Assembly (NCBI GenBank): GCA_022360015.1
Contig: JAKSDQ010000062.1
Location: 1 to 64,000, forward strand
Direction: 5' to 3'
Origin: Cytophagales bacterium
GTDB lineage: Bacteria > Bacteroidota > Bacteroidia > Cytophagales > Cyclobacteriaceae
DNA: 64,000 nucleotides
Below the pieces are notes generated by a model. It did no database searches. It was given only the letters and a program-made list of their open reading frames with translations, and was not told where the DNA came from. Shown in pieces: positions 58,873 through 64,000 of this stretch (position 1 is the stretch's first letter; every line of letters begins with the position of its first letter). Position numbers and translations under genes: made by a program.

Positions 58873-59156
58873 AATTACTACAATTCGGGTGATGACCCAA
58901 GTTAAAAGATAAATAGCATATTGCCCAAAATTGAAGCAACAAAAGCGCTATGGAGCCTTTTATGTTGCCAGGCAGCACGTACCAAAAAGACTTCCTGATC
59001 CGATTCAGCTATTTTTTGATGAAAAGGTTGGCAATAAGTATGATAACTGCCGTCTCCCGAATTAAAAAAGATGTGAGAAAATTGCTTACGGGAATTATAT
59101 TGTAACCATCTGGTAATCAAAGATAACCTTTGCCTTACACCATTTTAGCTTCATTC

Positions 59157-59187
59157 CTTGAGCCATATTACATTTTTTGTATTTTTG
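59157..59187 (+). promoter_or_regulatory. Bacteroidota-type promoter upstream of plsY
   Basis: CTTG at 59157-59160, N19, TATTTTTG at 59180-59187. Confidence 0.45.
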
Positions 59188-59275
59188 AAGTTTTCTTATA
59201 TTTTTGGAGCTTCTCTTCTTTTAATTTTGTTATTAAAAGGATTGAAATGGTAATTGTTAATGTAAATAATATTGT

Positions 59276-59923
59276 ATGAATTTTCCATTAGTGGCAGTAA
59301 GTGTAGTATTGGCCTATTTAATAGGTTCTATTCCAACAGCAGTGTGGGTAGGTACACACCGTTATGGCATAGATGTTAGGGAGCATGGCAGCGGTAATGC
59401 CGGAGCCACCAATACTTTCAGGGTACTTGGGGCAAAAGCAGGTCTTATTGTAATGTTGGTCGATATTATGAAAGGGCTGGCAGCTTCTTCTTTAGCAGTG
59501 CTGTTGTTTGCTATCAATGCTATACCACAGCATGACATAGTAGTTTTTAAATTAATTCTTGGCATTGTGGCGATTCTGGGACATATATTTCCAGTGTACG
59601 CCAATTTTAAGGGAGGAAAAGGTGTGGCTACCCTATTTGGCATGGCATTGGCCATCAAGTTTCCGGTGGCGCTGATTTGTGTGGGTATATTTTTTATTGT
59701 TTTACTGATTACAAGATATGTTTCTCTGGGTTCTATTTTAGGGACCCTGGCATTTCCAATACTTATGACCATTCCGGTATTTTCCCCTGGTGAACCGGTA
59801 TTAGTGGTTTTTGGATTTGTGTTATTCGCCATAGTTGCCTACACGCACAAAAAAAATATCAGGCGAATATTGAATAACGAAGAAAACAAAACCAACCTGC
59901 GCATTAAAAAAAGGTCCATGTAA
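59276..59923 (+). CDS. plsY: Glycerol-3-phosphate acyltransferase PlsY
   Basis: 'YLIGSIPTAVWVG', 'DVREHGSGNAGATNTFRVLG', 'GHIFPVYANFKGGKGVAT'. Confidence 0.97.
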   Translation: MNFPLVAVSVVLAYLIGSIPTAVWVGTHRYGIDVREHGSGNAGATNTFRVLGAKAGLIVMLVDIMKGLAASSLAVLLFAINAIPQHDIVVFKLILGIVAILGHIFPVYANFKGGKGVATLFGMALAIKFPVALICVGIFFIVLLITRYVSLGSILGTLAFPILMTIPVFSPGEPVLVVFGFVLFAIVAYTHKKNIRRILNNEENKTNLRIKKRSM

Positions 59924-59966
59924 CCTAATGAAGATTTCAAACAACAAACCCAAACTAACATTCAAA

Positions 59967-60007
59967 CAAAAAAATGCCATTCCCTGAATTGGGGAGTGGT
60001 TTTTTTG
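59967..60007. terminator. Bidirectional terminator-like hairpin after plsY
   Basis: aaaaaaatgccattccc-tgaattg-gggagtggttttttt. Confidence 0.7.
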
Positions 60008-60030
60008 TTGACTATTATCAAACATAAAGT

Positions 60031-61410
60031 ATGAGTACGGCAATTAACAAATATATCGGGCAACATCAGCAAAGATTTATCGATGAATTGTTCGATTTAC
60101 TTAGAATACCCTCGGTCAGTGCAGACAGCAAGTTCAGGAATGATGTGCTCGAGGCAGCGAATTTTGTCAGGGACAAATTGCTGGCGGCAGGGGTCGATGA
60201 GGCTGAAGTAATCACCACCGCAGGGCATCCGGTGGTTTATGCGGAAAAAATACTTGATCCGGTCCTCCCAACCATTTTGGTTTATGGCCATTATGATGTG
60301 CAACCCGCTGACCCGTATGAGCTATGGGACTCTCCCCCCTTTGAACCGGTGATTAAGGATGAGAACATTTATGCCAGAGGGGCAGCAGATGATAAAGGGC
60401 AATTTTATATGCATGTGAAAGCATTTGAGGCTATGCTACAGACCGGCGGCCTTACTTGCAACGTTAAGTTTATGATAGAAGGGGAGGAAGAAGTAGGGTC
60501 AGAAAACCTGGAGGATTTTCTGCAGGAAAACCAGCAGAGGCTTAAAGCAGACGTTATTCTGATATCAGATACTAGTATCATTTCCACTGAGACCCCATCC
60601 ATTACTATAGGTTTGAAGGGACTCAGTTACCTGGCTGTGGAGGTAACCGGACCTAACCGCGATTTGCATTCCGGTGTGTATGGTGGTGCGGTAGATAACC
60701 CTATCAATGTACTGTGCAAGATGATAGCCTCCCTGAAAGACGAAAATAACAAGATCACAATTCCCGGATTTTATGATAAAGTAGTAGCATTATCGGAAGC
60801 AGAAAGGACGGCGCTCGCCAAGGCGCCATTTGACCTCGCTGCCTACATGCAGGATTTGGGATTAGAGGCAGTGGACGGTGAAAAAGGCTACTCCACACTT
60901 GAAAGAACAGGTATCAGGCCTACGCTGGATGTGAATGGGATGTGGGGAGGTTACATTGGAGAAGGCGCCAAGACGGTCTTGCCTGCCAAAGCTTTTGCAA
61001 AAATCTCCATGAGGCTTGTCCCTGACCAGGATAGTGACGAAATCGCCAGGCTTTTTACAGCGCACTTTATGTCCATAGCCCCGGCCACCGTAAAAGTAAA
61101 AGTCACGCCTCATCACGGTGGTAAACCTTATGTGACCCCGTTGGACTCCATTGCCTTTCAGGCAGCCAGTATGGCCTTCGAGGAAGCCTGGGGCAAAAAG
61201 CCGGTACCCACAAGAGACGGAGGTAGTATCCCTATTGTGGCGCTGTTCGATGAAATATTAAAAATCGACACAGTTCTAATGGGTTTTGGCCTGGACTCCG
61301 ATGCCATACATTCCCCGAATGAGAAGTTCGGCGTATTTAATTTTGTAAAAGGAATCGAGACCATTACACTGTTTCACAAACATTTTTCAGCCTTGAAAAA
61401 TAAATTATAA
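60031..61410 (+). CDS. M20-family dipeptidase
   Basis: 'PTILVYGHYDVQPADPYELWDSPPFEP', 'RGAADDKGQFYMHVKA', 'MIEGEEEVGSENL'. Confidence 0.96.
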   Translation: MSTAINKYIGQHQQRFIDELFDLLRIPSVSADSKFRNDVLEAANFVRDKLLAAGVDEAEVITTAGHPVVYAEKILDPVLPTILVYGHYDVQPADPYELWDSPPFEPVIKDENIYARGAADDKGQFYMHVKAFEAMLQTGGLTCNVKFMIEGEEEVGSENLEDFLQENQQRLKADVILISDTSIISTETPSITIGLKGLSYLAVEVTGPNRDLHSGVYGGAVDNPINVLCKMIASLKDENNKITIPGFYDKVVALSEAERTALAKAPFDLAAYMQDLGLEAVDGEKGYSTLERTGIRPTLDVNGMWGGYIGEGAKTVLPAKAFAKISMRLVPDQDSDEIARLFTAHFMSIAPATVKVKVTPHHGGKPYVTPLDSIAFQAASMAFEEAWGKKPVPTRDGGSIPIVALFDEILKIDTVLMGFGLDSDAIHSPNEKFGVFNFVKGIETITLFHKHFSALKNKL

Positions 61411-61474
61411 GTAAAAAGTCTCTGTATAAACTATTTTTTTTTTACAACGTTTTTCAAGTATTGGTGATCACTTA

Positions 61475-63721
61475 TTGAAAATGATAGGAAGGACAAATTT
61501 TTTACTAACACTGGCACTGATTTTAGTTAGTTTGATCGGACATGCCCAGGTAATAGAACCAGCCACCTGGTCGCATGAATTATCTGCCGGGAGTGTAAAG
61601 GTGGGAGAAGAAATAGATTTAATATTCAAAGCAGAAATTCACCCCGATTGGTATTTATACTCCTCTGATTTTGAATGTGACATAGGTCCGATGGTAACTA
61701 CATTTACTTTCGGGGCGTCTGACGCCTATACACTCGTCGGCAATATTCAACCCATCGATGCCAAAAAGAAATACGATGAGATTTTTGAATGCGACTACAC
61801 TTATTTTAAAGTAAAAGGTGAATTCAGGCAAACCATTAAGGTCTTAAAGCCGGGATTAGTGATCAAAGGCACTTACGAATACCAGGTTTGTACGGATGTA
61901 GATGGTAAATGCATACCGTTTGAAGAAGAATTTACTTTTGGCAATATTGAGGTGATTGCGGCTAAAACAACGGAGGAACCGGTTAAAACAGGAAAAACCA
62001 AAGCACAAAAATCCGGTGAAGCCAAGACCCCGGAGGTAAGCCAGAGTGATCAACAGCCTACAGCCCAAAAGCCTCCGGTATCTGACAGCCGGGCTATTAA
62101 CGAAGTGACAGATGATAAAGAAAAAGAGGATAAAGAAAAAAATTTTAACGCCGGTACAGAGGTAAAAAAACAAACGGCAAACGCAGGTGGCGAAGAGGAG
62201 GTTGGTATTCCTGTAGTTGCCATGGAGCCCTTTTTTGATAAAGACTATCGACAGACCCAGGAGTCATATTGGTGGTTTATGGTGGCTGCATTTTTAGCTG
62301 GACTGGCCGCTTTACTTACACCATGCGTATTTCCTATGATTCCCATGACCGTCACCTTTTTTACCGGTGGTAATAATGGAAAATCAGGCGGTACCGGCAA
62401 GGCTTTGTTTTACGGCCTTTCAATTATATTGATATACACATTTATAGGGTCACTTGTTGCCCCTTTAATGGGCCCCGAAACGGCCAATGACCTGGCAACC
62501 GAGTGGCTTCCCAACATTATATTCTTTGCCGTATTTCTGTTTTTTGCCTTGTCATTTTTTGGCATGTATGACATTGTGCTGCCCAGTGCATTTGTAAATA
62601 AAATGGACAGGCAGGCTGATAAGGGAGGGTTTATCGGCGTATTTTTTATGGCCTTTACCCTGGTATTGGTTTCATTTTCATGTACAGGGCCCATTGTAGG
62701 CACTATTTTAGTAGAAGCTGCCGGTGGACAGGTATTAAAGCCCATTTTGGGCATGTTGGCTTTTTCAATGGCGTTTGCCATCCCTTTTACCTTGTTTGCC
62801 ATTTTTCCGGGATGGCTTAATAGTTTGCCAAAATCAGGTGGATGGTTGAACTCGGTAAAAGTGGTTTTAGGATTTCTCGAACTGGCACTTGCTTTCAAAT
62901 TTTTAAGCATTGCCGATCAGGCCTTCCATTGGGGAATTCTGGACAGGGAAGTGAATATTGCCATTTGGGTAGTTATTTTTTCTTTGATGGGCTTTTATCT
63001 TTTGGGTAAAATCAAATTGCCCCATGACAGCGAATTAAAATATATCAGTGTGCCGAGGTTGTTGCTGGCAATTATTACCTTTTCATTTGTGGTATACCTT
63101 GTGCCCGGCATGTTCGGGGCGCCTTTAAAGACCCTGGCGGGTTATCTGCCACCCATGTATACCCACGATTTTGACGTGGCCGGTATTATCAGGGATTCCC
63201 AGTCAACTGATGAAGATTCATTTTATGAAAACTGTGATAAACCTAAATATGCTGATTTCCTGCATTTACCGCATGGGTTAAAAGGGTACTTTGATTATGA
63301 ACAGGCACTGGCATGTGCACAGGCTCAAAATAAACCTGTATTTATTGATTTTACGGGGCATGGTTGTACGAACTGCAGGGAAATGGAAGCTGCTGTCTGG
63401 TCCGATCCCAGGGTTTTGGAGAAGTTAAAAAATGAATTTGTGGTGGTGGCTTTGTATGTCGATGATAAAACTACCCTTCCTGAAAGTGAATGGTATATAT
63501 CGGCCTATGACGACAAAGTTAAAAAGTCTATCGGAAAACAAAATGCAGACCTGCAAATCCAACGTGCTAATAACAACGCCCAACCTAACTATTTTGTAAT
63601 TGGCCACAATGAAAAAGCGCTCACGGACCCTATTTCTTACAGCAAGGTTGAAGAGTTTGTAAATTTTCTTGACGAGGGATTAAAGAACTTCAGGCAGCAG
63701 GAGTTGGCATCCAAAAGATAA
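61475..63721 (+). CDS. DsbD-like thiol:disulfide interchange protein (CcdA-like TM domain plus thioredoxin domain)
   Basis: 'AGLAALLTPCVFPMIPMTVTFF', 'FSCTGPIVGTILV', C-terminal 'VFIDFTGHGCTNCREMEAAVW'. Confidence 0.95.
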   Translation: MKMIGRTNFLLTLALILVSLIGHAQVIEPATWSHELSAGSVKVGEEIDLIFKAEIHPDWYLYSSDFECDIGPMVTTFTFGASDAYTLVGNIQPIDAKKKYDEIFECDYTYFKVKGEFRQTIKVLKPGLVIKGTYEYQVCTDVDGKCIPFEEEFTFGNIEVIAAKTTEEPVKTGKTKAQKSGEAKTPEVSQSDQQPTAQKPPVSDSRAINEVTDDKEKEDKEKNFNAGTEVKKQTANAGGEEEVGIPVVAMEPFFDKDYRQTQESYWWFMVAAFLAGLAALLTPCVFPMIPMTVTFFTGGNNGKSGGTGKALFYGLSIILIYTFIGSLVAPLMGPETANDLATEWLPNIIFFAVFLFFALSFFGMYDIVLPSAFVNKMDRQADKGGFIGVFFMAFTLVLVSFSCTGPIVGTILVEAAGGQVLKPILGMLAFSMAFAIPFTLFAIFPGWLNSLPKSGGWLNSVKVVLGFLELALAFKFLSIADQAFHWGILDREVNIAIWVVIFSLMGFYLLGKIKLPHDSELKYISVPRLLLAIITFSFVVYLVPGMFGAPLKTLAGYLPPMYTHDFDVAGIIRDSQSTDEDSFYENCDKPKYADFLHLPHGLKGYFDYEQALACAQAQNKPVFIDFTGHGCTNCREMEAAVWSDPRVLEKLKNEFVVVALYVDDKTTLPESEWYISAYDDKVKKSIGKQNADLQIQRANNNAQPNYFVIGHNEKALTDPISYSKVEEFVNFLDEGLKNFRQQELASKR

Positions 63722-63878
63722 AATTTGATCTTATTAATGTCAGTGGGACAATAAAAAACACAAATTCTCATTGTGGTATTACATAACTGTGAATTTTAGT
63801 ATATTTTACACTGATTATTGAAGATTATCTGTTTATTTAGCTAACAGTAAGAAGTTTATCAAAAAATTTTTCAAAGTA

Positions 63879-64000
63879 ATGAGGAGAAGTCTTGTAGTGT
63901 TTGGTGCTATTTTGGGAGCGGCATCAATATTTTATTTTTTGAATGAAGAAGAAGGCCAAATAAAATTCCAGGAAGCTGCTATTGAGCAAGTGGTTGATTC
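63879..64000 (+). CDS. 5' end of a CDS truncated by the window edge
   Basis: ATG at 63879: MRRSLVVFGAILGAASIFYFLNEEEGQIKFQEAAIEQVVDS, open to the window end. Confidence 0.6.
   Translation, partial: MRRSLVVFGAILGAASIFYFLNEEEGQIKFQEAAIEQVVD

Overview
The window is a gene-dense, roughly 90% coding stretch of a Bacteroidota chromosome, probably Cytophagales-like. This is inferred from a T9SS-type sorting tail, a SusC/RagA receptor remnant, several Bacteroidota-typical families and TTTG-N19/20-TAnnTTTG promoters. Most of it is housekeeping: a complete SUF operon (sufB-C-D-S-E, a DUF59/SufT-like gene, and a bacilliredoxin), kdsB, pyrE, coaD, comEC-like, recQ, a fused branched-chain 2-oxoacid dehydrogenase E1, pheA, glyA, tatC, rpiB, rbfA, an SNF2 helicase, plsY and a DsbD-like protein. 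I found no prophage, CRISPR array, restriction/defence island or biosynthetic cluster. The best candidates for novelty are non-coding. (1) An anomalous class-II tRNA-like gene at 16939-17060 has an intact acceptor, D, anticodon and T arms, a Leu-like D-loop, a GUC anticodon triplet, G at position 73 and a structured 54-nt variable arm. (2) A dispersed hairpin occurs twice, with a compensatory base-pair change between copies. (3) A 'CACCAAGACACAAAG' element is arranged as a giant palindrome, with a diverged second copy. (4) A three-arm mutually exclusive hairpin lies downstream of the suf/bacilliredoxin operon. (5) An extended palindrome lies upstream of sufB. (6) G-rich tracts recur on the coding strand at several gene 3' ends. 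All calls come from reading the sequence and the supplied ORFs; no database search was run.
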